A stretch of DNA of 64,000 nucleotides from Caecitellus pseudoparvulus. Lineage: Eukaryota; Bigyra: Bicosoecida. The position numbers and the translations under genes are program-made. The stretch is from NCBI GenBank assembly GCA_965644315.1, contig CBFFRQ010000031.1:434001-498000 (forward strand), in the 5' to 3' direction. The notes beneath the pieces are model-generated. The model searched no databases, had not been told where the DNA came from, and worked only from the letters and a program-made list of their open reading frames with translations. Shown here in pieces: positions 21,901-25,900 of the stretch; the stretch's first letter is position 1; the number at the start of each line of letters is the position of its first letter.

Positions 21901-22499
21901 TCTGCGTCTTGCGGCAGCGCATGTTGCAGTGCAGATAGCATACCTCGCTTCATGGACATGATCTGTGCACGAAGATGGAGCGGCCAAGTTTGGCGGGCTG
22001 CAGACTGGGGGCTTTGCAGTTCACGTACTTCTTCGGGAGTGACGGAGGCGTGTGGCCACACAACCTTGCCGATGGTTCCGTTGGCGTGCCACTGGAAGTA
22101 CACAGGCTGAGCCATGTCTTCTCGTGGCCAGTCATCAGCATTTTGCAGCTCTTGGTGAAGCGCAACGCCGGTGGCAGCGTCCACCGGGGCAAAGGACTGC
22201 ACCAGCAGAGCCCACCACTCGGCCTGTTGCGCCGGTAGTTGAAACGCTGCCGGGGCATGCTGTGATGCAGTGCGCTCGAGGTTGAGTACGGAGACGACAC
22301 CACGAAAAGCTTGTGTGTGCAAGACAGCCTCATCTCCAGCCAAACGCTGATGTGCCAGGGACACATCGAGAGAGTACTGAGCTGCATACAACGCGCTTCC
22401 GATGGAGTGGACGTGGCTCGTGGGTGAATGTTCTGCACTCGCGCAGTGGACAAAAGCGGCGCCCCAAGCACAAGCAAGAAGCAACAGTAGAGGACCCAT
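1..22499 (-). CDS. Giant secreted protein with vitellogenin-type lipid-transfer N-terminus and Ig/FN3-like repeats (3' partial)
   Basis: The ATG at 22499-22497 follows an in-frame TGA about 42 nt upstream. The frame then stays open to the window edge: at least 7,499 codons with no stop and no need for an intron. Residues 1-22 form a signal peptide (LLLLLACAWGAAF core, A-S-A before E23). Residues about 25-1130 look like the vitellogenin_N/lipoprotein N-terminal domain: a beta part with G-T-I-G-K-V-V and K-R-G-M-L-S-A-L-Q near residue 180, then a helical part with A-L-G-N-A-G near 901 and A-V-Y-S-L-R-R. About 1190-1275 is beta-rich, 1280-2395 helical, 2420-2830 mixed beta, and 2990-3170 beta-rich with paired Cys. 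From about 3189 there are some 20 Ig/FN3-like repeats. In characterised animal proteins this N-terminal module binds or transfers lipid. A secreted lipid-carrying or matrix role here is inference. The C-terminus, and so any membrane anchor, is outside the window. Confidence 0.88.
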   Translation of the reverse strand, partial: MGPLLLLLACAWGAAFVHCASAEHSPTSHVHSIGSALYAAQYSLDVSLAHQRLAGDEAVLHTQAFRGVVSVLNLERTASQHAPAAFQLPAQQAEWWALLVQSFAPVDAATGVALHQELQNADDWPREDMAQPVYFQWHANGTIGKVVWPHASVTPEEVRELQSPQSAARQTWPLHLRAQIMSMKRGMLSALQHALPQDAEGVHTPARLLNQGAPGEVKFNVRQADGNGHMDMRASASVVSCATEQCVSLFAVHEAAITQSAQPSARHLASKLVREHKLTEEGSVAAFTMQHSVSLPPAQHAPPHAPRHGRHLAEPTPEQELAHENTAFSTRGSLVGTLLAKDAHVIDELEELDLWHEGVIDGLLSVLASVPSDAEAGKDVSVRGRHLVAASLAPEVETAPNDAHVASNHGRGMKEVVGMSETGQADIHRAVPAAASAQQAMEDRRAAATQHIQPHRRALRGLSARCAASDSSACELHVPTSEHSELRSACARLSALMACRQENSTNTACVVGLHNMLRLRDVNGMFLEAAAGTVLTPYVQLAAAMQPGDVVFSDTVHESLSWWGSHPSCGLAAQVHGPLQSATHVRQHRTGAQALHDLDALGSTITRAAMISALPLSPLPAAVDAITTLISASTAAAAALEAETSLEPLSPLHCVGWDEQAMEDLWDIALPAHCSHVHSTLADIELATDAADALLSLHQLAPSRITAEVLYSVQQAAAMHPSPEVAMQASATLGTLLAVLPAEQSPALAAAADAAIESLLLDWQGAWREHHLVHQPRVDAAFHAGAELLSEQTTERRLQWRAAVRQVGAEEAGAEAKVGHAAMEHVWESSAAFTMGMVLQGKALDGQVHPTMEKHVRRQLALAAAAAPPSPPSGRRLLSSRFSADDSDTPAFHTLAATVMALGNAGGLRVLPALLLSTTHPSVAAAEAAVYSLRRYEDVAWADLGVDLSKESLQARCHHMATPGADNTEMQRAVWEGVQHAQHMSAEHALCLALMTAHREHDRTSADGGVPWALGVEEELFCAFSGHCAMTADPAEFVLLTALASSGTALSIRKSALDALKGFEQVHFTTKHTLQGILSDVAGLTEAQPLSCAARCVKDMCPHPRLKRCRQECFAACGTTAQVRGAAARWWLDRLPHEVVSEAEAMTAAMSRGLRSVVLSGNGTGGIESAGVASGNAQVPWVARRRLITATLIDIQLGKSNQWSKKFGGSKIGAGGFVDLTNMVLLRIGLFGGLFDLNINNEFRLGAWAFGFEFDVVHARLALRAGFSYKSLIPLDLIRQFNKIVGDNIARGLYYVSGILDVTLGPLSFSIRDIMQVYDDYVVPLSDALSDREELIDTVFGMFDVSELAAGAAERLMSSLQAMPKVRKVLGTITNVTTAVDDFLNGDRDLALRISQNFTDRVRPKIMRLVNVTRQGVAFANKMVDWVDNTLSKVEPIAEKVTTMASSILDTLQTLRNMQHMEHPFAAMANATRKLFHDLSPLFSSQDLTGDAASFFSELLNIPPEVLALGSSGVAGLEVNGSSGPLGALASAGLDLLGGGGVGGGRRLQALPPPLADGSDSLFPALSPAAQAAVEEALREAANSAAARLEGRVQAIAPIANAGIARVGSILPLIRAQLVNLQRLAREVADSAPLMSPKFDKVIAAAELGNAWPRLVAAVNGLGPKLDLLVANSRVFNLLVQAKSRLSKFMSLLNIIPPKLLTKLSEGNLTRWIDDKIQWVFDKIDVVEAKVQEFIMPATDAIQRGVAIVDKVADTVDTLLQGDAIVDFVIGFVEEQVLGRIKQALDDRGLLDLHKRFLSKVRDLAESGISAFNSTATGLVMKGKEALDSFAAAVVEKVMSAVAKLRNSKLIGVLTDVRARMDGILNGLESAATVVGVLDGIISRLEEGADRSKVGNVVGTAKKVLDGVLDGVDILDTILGAISNHTATAALAETIVGHVQAATSLAPAFVHDIAGQLSDKVDHYLSMAEALDPFELLSDALMTRLRSLIAPAVKSALAPLQEPLGKAINVTRKVVDQATAVLEVAQSGQILRSLFGDVFETVDKVRGLLRPIERVVAEGQAMIGVLPRALSIMKSFVEGIPEVHSLGELLPGLLANYTHAVCADAAAPSCHRAALHSQLGRLADGLDPVIQAVDTATYLQGRLANFMPHLDSVMSGLDELIGPALDQVLRVVGKVAGFLLDPSAPHGRALSAVPLHSTEGQALVVVSTHGRNLGSLELGPILANVTLERVLEFVIEIGETVTKVTGEARSIVTGVRGVLVDQVVPKVDQVEEFVMKFDGQISISASLFEAVGLGDFLAKAQDMSGKVQQVVQYLSAAQDLSAPFQLLEEKAIAALKKTATREGSFLDRFFDFIEKHAPTVQSLVAGLGRVFDIIRAVVAKVQEVIGISDNTKALPAPEDTPACGTAAPGEGCVRQEPRSGWVYRDILFPTRYTMLWDATSAALVQTGSKTMKWTLSGLYEDYTPTATAAYEHCPSGPFSCETNVYPLSLLRPNKLQASSHGNLVLLVVHKQESNEVHKIYTLADEHGVAVNGSTMRAGGLSIAEDFIFITSEAPEGDELSDAERCGELWAFPLSQLTSTLNAAGVGTLEVGSDSMATSILGAQAYRWRVDSRASWLAYNRTELGGGTLYVGEDVARPGDGVVTLAAPSHHPGAPPSGQKGGTGLLRSTAVGLDLLFSGLPDDSTMYSVDGVDVLRGAHTIALPPHTTGMAFYDMIGFNYIALATSTLRSGVESNIAVVHDVDVSRTDLPSAAGEDFGAMPAVLADLGKEEHHPVLVVLRAPQGLRSLFYDGERYMYTLWTSASQEFLPRVREAQADVEDRLMRVRPPVAETIPASITENTIFFKWLGSYVYGPKCIVNIGPDCNSGTAGDTEDPSKDSRTPPGDRRLRHMTPASRALASSRHAASTAYHDAHAVAAQGTASSAPVPGLLSADLTKVHRSTHGAVGTKWVRPLNSARLGLQGPATAPLAGIKSARHLASSGRVVRSGRSLADVEYLPDGYVDLASCLTGAGVIWSETYQLFSVTKTIIIVVVPVTFEAYGSISLQLGYEFALCPADKTVVGALIPSAWATVGATAAVNVFLVKGGVGVEAILLRTAFVPAAILTLRDSGDLAVTFDVDLVVDPLDIRFFVFYQFRGCIKLVDQCAKVGFVKVCIKIPWLTFCDRKEVVLFRWAMDRLRFDVLTLRFEPPDKTPPIPSTRCDLRQVDEANLLITWDAAEDPETGVADYLACLGTAPGSESLADCVSMGESKSLSLPMPAGADGKAAVATCYAVNGVNLRAARPSDPVTLTLKAPSVTSMALQTGTTTMPAGAHLSSRRLLSIAGRRLQGGDPSYVWVSDVRSLTVQLLVQEFTPGAEVRNVTLALTSSPAAAASFNAGNGFTLTGVAATAPLLEDLATHWDRLDLPDALSAKSPDTVSHTFIDISTGAPAQLLFPDTDYFVLISSANSRGVRNIVRSIAVRLDLTPAVPAVPEPFVGPGPDGQTRYYRYTNTFEMAWSDWTDPESGIAWYEWRFKDVSTGVWQSDWAKVDSTTTSVSLTGLHLINKHAYRGYLRITNGAGLAKTVPTDFDVQVDRDAPTCGGGAFDEHPAGLTATLADGPIGATQEGAGASLDIDAAFYLPSLAGTFKCADDISGVALYRAGAGRIRGTDDVAGFTDVVPDPLPVRNDAWRPATAWPPSVDPISVWVQTGALSPQHGSKYFLAAEVTDLAGWINRAASDGVIYDETQPQYYHPRLVDLPVSTASDYEIAASNMALADTPAEAFSLYAANPTHLDLKYIGLAGSLEEAFGLASPAGGAGSPGTPKTASWGVTWYAAFSDPQSFIADHVSVCVGSAAAAARVPALYTEVQKGWFEDAAGELNRTAALLRMMPKFDWCDVLPPRLVRFRAYSAMLRDIPLMPGDTYTTYVTAWNGAGLFVTAPTSGVVLDDTPPVPDSAALSAALPGTAKMPAGASVISTAPQAVTYPEHGGDITATQYTTFAALTFASTDLESGMSQAFLGLYRREDESAADSPVCDGPQPPAGYELLGNWVRVDLPSADVLPGEDLPVTSVTALTMSITGSLLGSSPLSHGQRYVWAVKPISGAGNIARAPQCSAGFTVDTTAPVVTSITDGPGADDVDLLSLAEDDFHVIQVRFTVSDLETDVQQLFVGVSDTPGGNALTGGWEQVAIANVFHTQLAAEVALGALAGPGVVGYFVQPAPVRKTGLAWVGADPVVAAGSSGATLHLYIRLPNPVAGGRPWFTSVKAVNEAGGAGIATSDGFAVDALRPATGFVTLAGVAQHGVWLPELTKLEVAWSGFTDMKPVQPAEHQSAVNRPGSAPVFRSLSPLELYAVCLSSAPNATCDISPTSVITPSGLTLPKGASRSAEGNLLSPDEAASLGAGVVSVSPGLPLAQTIALPDGPTAFKGVPDGTLMYAVVRAQDQAGQQSLPGLSVPVGLDTSPPVVGSAVDGPTPAEDRAFIWTTDVAHIAWWGFSDPHSGMADYGISLDTREGQNLAPYRSVGVPPVRLAPEPVGVDPAPGAAPGMPYHVASIRGLTLEHGDSFVATVNGVNKAGLMSAALTDGIEVDTTPPSCLVEAQIPPYAASSGGPASPSAPLTPSDIAVSAASWAASHNDTLPVAWVCSDDESGMRAVWYAVGTTPGGDDVVAWAFVGPSGEGQHLPSDARFLPSPGAYYYVTLAAQNGAGRLVYTDPVEVSFDFSPPTVTVLGAALEGSAMLVHAAHPDNFTAVSSPHALGTLTELAIPVRWALRDEGTGIAGAWLGVSTNALPPVAEDGTGGSDWFPDASTDGWTPLPAATEGAGTTTLNVSVVTAGPASPTALDGTRLYIMLVAVSGSGVPVYTSPAVPLHLDSTPPVCTHVGDGAIPGVDLDATSITTMAVVNAQCSDVHSGVSAVRYTVLGLPTASNPTPSQAIDAVVAGLAADDGSVFVNIAPSLDTMEAAFASGVPSPALPQAKPVLASVTALEPASTFFGLVSVVNSAGLVSTWYASDGLVLDTTPPVITISSTPELYVQPGDAVSVEWDVSDSQSDLLTCNATALNVLGEVVAVATWTAPAATSAASPDASLAIPADMPDASLSVEIWCLNEAGLGQTAVAGVVTVDSSLPSLQQAMPVAVLAPEDYSGQAGYLSDQQVTGAALSISLASLADPQSRISSVRFRAGGPGVIAGAGVWFTLSSGAPLGTAGSPVTLTTPATLELANGSFVHMEVEATNGAGIALAWTSPSVLVKLGGLTPGAVFAVCDGYASVSSPWDAGLEGDEVIGSVAMEAAALLQAPCAIQRSGDGVWGAWGGFSDPVGGAAGIQYELGVAAVPSLTAPLPDDLLKSPNVVPFVPLGTEVSGGALAQGVNLKPGSFAAYVLVVRASSLGAAVYVPSQLFTVDSAAPTVFAVIPHASSSSADVPAAAASAAPFLADAEVRLPGSGLATEQLPPVRGITSSDSPAVTWAVQDLDSRVETVFMAWGTAPFSDTIMPFTDVASLSSEDAPLIGPVQAGGAAMAELWTWHASMARSVDLTKAKLLVAPGYYKEDQVPALHGALRDGMDQLTNLDSFFSEGDVLYATIIAQDASGLLSSKVSTHALVLDESQAVAGWARTIVHPGRAGDLAVSSLHADTSATPSDPGVLLPHPEATVVHAVSNGTGEALGMTWGDFSDEESGIWYYEWAVGSTPDADDVLPWQAVPSSIRSVVESSPGQAVQAAVDLGLEQVFVTLRATSGLGMQPVVVVSPPVDILRTHISPSPGFVGVVGGLDLWSSQSREDNAAGAPVQRLGGVKVRMVNPAGAVTIGWQGIFDPASAPPSTVRVCLVTATALRGALGNEASASASLAELASAAARSKLWTGPAAPLPPCDGSSVELLAAPVSSGRVFVKDVAAGIVGHPLFAVVVGEDAAGWRAAAVAKDVVTIAPPSGDVSVLPGQVKVVTHATAAALTAAGPLGSEAGLRRMIAAKPATATSEARLSVAWYGFRVSSESAGGESSLLKSIAGFTWSLCRLNDLRARPVTLAGRGVYNYRPDIADASLAADCPIVGRKVSADAGAFVPGAALIDFVIPTSIAPGQYVAHVTGWAATGAAAAAVSAPVLIDGSHPTVGMVSDTHSISQATMGDANGHVLGAPSASQARALAAAQAALGAHAPTESDTGRVSWVALPPTLPAGSTFAATWVGFDDADSQPLGSDPAYVELRWCLTTLPVNAGAATVRASGDPGSALRQSAATLAEDVACNIRDWETVPNGLRRVSAPVTSGQWTSMRTAAAAEPGVKLVTAVEACNAAGTCAVGLSDGVRLDATAPTSAGLELLTVSGAAAHAWRGALPPSLAGKVEEPVFSPSVDSVGIFLPGVADPESGLSSASAVLVVTLPGAPSSIVASDVRPLHELLTAGAGAASGGAELYLGGDLRSQGVPDGALVHVVVSVHNGAGAELRLVSRPIVVAGAGPRLTSPAPGLANNKSAVWLQGPSGRLTALPANVADSVSVAWDASKLDFPHAPLASMAVRLCEGDEVACSSPWSSLYSAHDPTAPQPPLHANVSLPVIHRTGANFSVPVFVRAQLRTTDAAGGALVLTSSMVVLDSTPPSPATGVCVGCNNALTPQGSEDVSGSGIGEGLATRVVGTAVQFGSPVQIAFSPCVDAEVPVQTYETCVYAKSATECGAGAWAPLTLGSSSSQHHTLQLARPAAFVGTEGAVHVLLRCTNSVGLSATSNAATVIVDGQAPRPARGRLVSDVAALVTALNTEREVGVVANRRRVLSRRSQRSLQSHTVSLRAWSGGVEGHDLVSPDVNATFSVTWMDSQEPSPHAHPAGVCKVELFVFYATHFKQDASAAWLYAESDTDAAAAFDQAFSDPVAQLAAVPTSAEGNAYAPADTVTVSVTMTQGSLGSVWLRTTACNGLSAWSRVGTLTVDTTPPQLQLPRFVALAASTVASARSELQVVAAAGFRSDTAAIEGQRVAAYVPLAVEPDSYIVGYQYTVALDASRGSALQPWVDLPSSAILDNDGVLVIEGVSATGMVAGQRYAVGVRAINAAGAVAEAWSAGLFIEPRQVPVSVAVDVLPPADLVRRTPGPSNSLVFKPDLNFLQAADVESRAGFHEDAEAVYATTSIGVDASTALPWHMHLRDVQWCLSSRDGMCDVMAWKPFVPGRRTAVALPADLTVAALPCVEKDASNTMLSSLGVVTSVDLCPQEADVEACSTPTRLRALIRATTEAGQDLQTSSSGFTFIRAPPQPHTAAAIIPTPWHPQLPSADSGPSSAPQIDLCTHVGGVVTQSDASKLTLTGTWMSEVPVFAVGWSVGSSPGGYDIASATQRSVVALVESGEGVLGTTSRATTLSLAIEINDLSLVHDSLVWTTVVVADVTGARHTSYLPLRVASSAPAVSQVTERTVKVRPIWPNPAYANDENSTNTGAFITSTAGSTAVDLDDAVRPGAAANAATSAGVRLASAAGRVFATPFSGESDAFDGFVATEADYVALAPGQQVQVCWQADARSSVYWGILHLGQDPMAASVVAAASAATADGMAGVAS
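15310..18680 (-). other. Long amphipathic-helix region of the giant secreted protein
   Basis: Residues about 1275-2395 lack Pro-rich turns and Cys. They are dominated by spaced Leu/Val/Ile with Asp, Glu, Lys and Arg on the other faces, in units such as V-D-K-V-A-D-T-V-D-T-L-L and I-x-x-V-x-x-x-V. Many N-x-[ST] sequons are present. Shape candidates are a coiled-coil rod or apolipoprotein-like amphipathic helices that could lie on lipid. Its position directly behind the lipid-transfer module is suggestive but proves neither. A GRRLQ motif at about 17850-17880 may be a processing site in a Gly-rich linker. Confidence 0.6.
19100..22433 (-). other. LLTP (vitellogenin_N-like) module of the giant secreted protein
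   Basis: This segment encodes the mature N-terminus to about residue 1130. It has the order seen in vitellogenin and MTP: strands after the signal peptide, a G-x-[IV]-x-x-V strand pair, the K-R-G-x-x-S-x-x-Q helix, a short G-E-V-x-F hairpin closed by a Cys, then a long run of helical hairpins. The A-L-G-N-A-G-G-L turn followed by P-A-L-L and A-V-Y-S-L-R-R is typical of the helical domain of this superfamily. A Cys-rich tail (residues about 1090-1117, eight Cys in under 30 residues) closes the module and is not something I know from animal homologues. Identification is by motif reading, not by alignment. Confidence 0.72.
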
Positions 22500-22913
22500 G
22501 AATCTTCCTTCCTGCTTCGTTGATGAACGTTCCAAGATTCAAGTCCTTTCGGCCGGGAGAGATTGCGCCGGTGGCACTGCAGGCTATGCTGACGGGCAAG
22601 GGACTGTCCTGAGCCAGACCAGAGGAGGACGCTGAGCGCAGGCACAACCCCAAGTAGGGGAATGCAAGTCTGATTGCATTCGTTTTGTTCATCACCGCGA
22701 TCTGGTGCTTTGTGCCTGCTTCGACAAGTCTCGAGAGTCAACGATCAATTTCCGCAAAACGCGCGCCATGATGTCAACGACAAGCAACTGCCAGCCATGA
22801 ATGCATTAAAAGGAAAGGAGGCAGATTCCAGAACCTGATGTTAAGTTAAGCCGAAAGCGGTGGAGAGGCGAGGGGCATGGGGAGGGCAAGAAGTTCACCT
22901 ACAGCCTGCTGTC
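22500..22913. promoter_or_regulatory. Intergenic region between the two giant genes
   Basis: These 414 bp must hold the 3' end of the upstream giant gene and the promoter and 5' leader of the downstream one, both transcribed to the left. I see no clear TATA box or polyadenylation signal. On the minus strand an ATG at 22692 opens an out-of-frame reading frame that runs to 22330 and so overlaps the main start. If it lies in the transcript it would act as an inhibitory upstream ORF. Confidence 0.35.
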
Positions 22914-25900
22914 TTATTCAGCTGGCTGCGTGTGCAAAATGGCAGGGCAGTGCGGCACGGTGAGCACTGGGTCTGCTGCTGCCCGAGCCGCATTGAAAGG
23001 TCTGGCGTCTTGCTGCGCGCCAACAAGGCGGACAGGCGGCGCCTGCGAGGCGGGCAGTGCCGCCCCAGTGCAGTCTACGCCCTGGACGGTGGCATAAAGT
23101 TGCTGGGAGACAAGAGGCGTTGCCGACAGTTCTTGAGAAGAAGCGGTGGCGGCCTCTGCCGCAGCAGTGGCAGCAGCATCCACGCCTCCAGACACTCCAT
23201 GGACAGCCAGGTTAGCCAACGTGCCCACTGCTGTGGGTGGCAAGACGTCTGACGCTCCTGGTGCTGTGCCCACTTGGACAGTGTACATGATCGGGCAGGT
23301 CGGCGGCGGCGCGGGCTGGGCTTCCCAGGCCAGCAGCAGGGTGCCACGCAGGGCCAGCGTGAATCCGGTGCCACTGCCGCCCACCCGCTCCACGTTTGCC
23401 CATACGCACGGGGCCGCAGGCGCCTTCATGGCGCTGCCTGCTTGTGGGATGGTGCCGGCCAGCAAGGAGGCAGCAGCTGCTTGCGCTGGCGAAACCGGCA
23501 TCACCTGGCCTGCCAAGATGCTGGCCACTTGTTCCCGAGGTGTGTCTCGGCTGGCAAGCTGAGCATGCACAACAGGCACGTCCGTGTGGTACATGGCTGA
23601 GAGGGGCAGACGCAGCCTGGCAGGTGGGGGCATGGCTGCCCCAGCGACGAAAAGGCCCATGCTGTCCCCCTGTGCGGTTAAGAAGGCTGGGGCACGCCCA
23701 GCCCGAGCACCCACACTGCGGGCCTTGACGGTCGCTGAGTAGCTCTGCACCAGCAACGTCTCGCTCCCAGCTGGAACAGTGGTCACGACCTCCCCAGTTG
23801 CCAGCCCAAGCGCCAGTACAAGGCTGTACGAAGATGTGGGCGTGGGGGTCGCGAGATTCGTGGCTGATCCATCTGAAGCAATGTCGATGGCACCTGAGGC
23901 TGCGCATTGCATCCAGACACCGGAGCTCGTCACAGTGGCGTTGGGCAGCCGCCCTTGGCAGCGCTCGGCCGGCGCGGCGCTGGCGCTGGCCCACCAAGGC
24001 AGTGGGGCACCAGAGCTTGTGAGGCGGGAGGTCGCCTCCGAATTCACCGTGGCCCACTGGGCAGGTGCCCACGCAGCTGGTCCACCTGCACCTCCGCCCA
24101 CCAGGAGGCAAGCTACGGACACAACGCTGACCGGCCCAGCGGCCTGGTGCAGCGCTGCAGCCCGTGGCACGCGCAATAGGAAGGATGTCGATGCAGCAGG
24201 CTTAATGCTGCTGGCTGCAGTCAGTGCAGCCACGGCAGCACGGGGCTGTGCGGCCACGACCCGCGCTGCCATTGCGGCCAGCAAGCCCGAAGCGGGCACA
24301 GCGCCTACGAAGGCGGCTTCCAGAGCTTCCTGGTGGGCATTGTGCTGACGCACACCTTCGTGAAGCGCCCTGCAGCTTTGAGGGCTGGAAGGGGAGAATG
24401 GCGCAGGAAGACCGGAGGCTGTGGCGGCCGAGAGGGGAGCCGCCCACGCTGCAACGTCGGTGCGAGCGGCGGGTGTGAGAAGCACTTGCCGAGTGCTGCA
24501 AGAAAGGGCAGTGGAACCGCTGGCAAGGTGCGTCCACGCCATGCACACGAAGTATGGCACACCCACGCTGGGCGCCGGCGCGAAGCCAGAGACTGGAACG
24601 TGGTGCACGGCGGCTCCGCCAGACAGTGCGCTCTGCACACCGCTGGTAATGTTCAAGACGCCTGTGCCTAGGGCAGCAGCAGCATCCCCTGCTGTTGGGG
24701 TCAACCATAGAGAGCTTTCGAATGCTGCCGGTGTGCTCAGGCTGTTCTCGAAAGATGGGTCAACTGTAACACTTGTCACTGGCAAATTGGCCATGCCAGA
24801 GCGGGGAGACTGCTGCAGGGGCAGCTTTGTCAGCGCAGCGGTCCAAAGTTCCACTTGCTCCCCGTCCAGGGCAAAGTTGGCTGGGCCCACACATACCCCA
24901 AGGGATGACAAGGCACTGTGCGGCAGCCAAACAGGCAGCTGAGATGCAGCGGCTGCCAGCGCGCTTGGATCGCTTGCAGCCAGGCCCGCACAGGTGGCCT
25001 GAGTGGGAGACACCTCTTGAGAAGCCTGGGGGAGCAGGGGAACGGAGGAGACAGGCAAAGGCGCCTGGGAAGTCGACACGCTGCCTTGAAGCAACGGCAG
25101 AGGGGGCGTGTAGGCAAGAGAAGAGTGCCCCGCCGCGTCCTGCACTTCGATGCCGAAACGAAGCGCGATGTGCACGTCCTCAGGCAACAGGCCAAGCGCC
25201 AGACCTGACTGCTCAGCCATGACCCGCAGGGCAGAGTCACGAGTGCGCTGCACCAACGAATCCAAAAGAGCTGGTGCTACCTCGAATGCCAGCTGGGTCG
25301 TGCCTGCAAGAGCCGGTGGCGTGTGGCTCTGCGCAGGGTGGGTCCACCTGCCGGCGGAGGCACTGACTCCTCCGTGGGACACGCTGGGAGTGTCCACCAA
25401 GTCGAAAACGCCAAGGGCATGGTCAGGTCCCAGGGTTGAAGGATCACAGGTGCACTGCGTCGGCCACACCCAACGAGGGGATGAGGTGGCCACACTGCGG
25501 CCGCCATCCCGCTCGGCTCGCACAAGGGCATCAGCACACACGCACGCGCTGGCTGAAGCGAGCCAGGATGCCGCATCGGCCACGGCCACCGACACTGCAG
25601 CACGGCCGCCGGCTAGCAGGCCGGCTGCACCTCCTGCAATCTGTACACCTGCAGCGAGCTCTGCAGTGCCAATCTCTGGCGCAACTGTGTCCACCACCCC
25701 GGCTTGACCCACCTGCGTGGCAGTATTTCCAGCACAATCAAAGGCTTTCATGGTGACGGACAAGCGAGTGCCCTGCGGAAGCGCATCGAACAGCGTCTTG
25801 GATGCGGCCTGCGCCCACAGTGCCGCGACACCAGCAGTTCCATTCACAGTTCCAAGACCGTCTGCTCGTCTGCCAGCTCCCAAGACAGCCTTCAGCGAGG

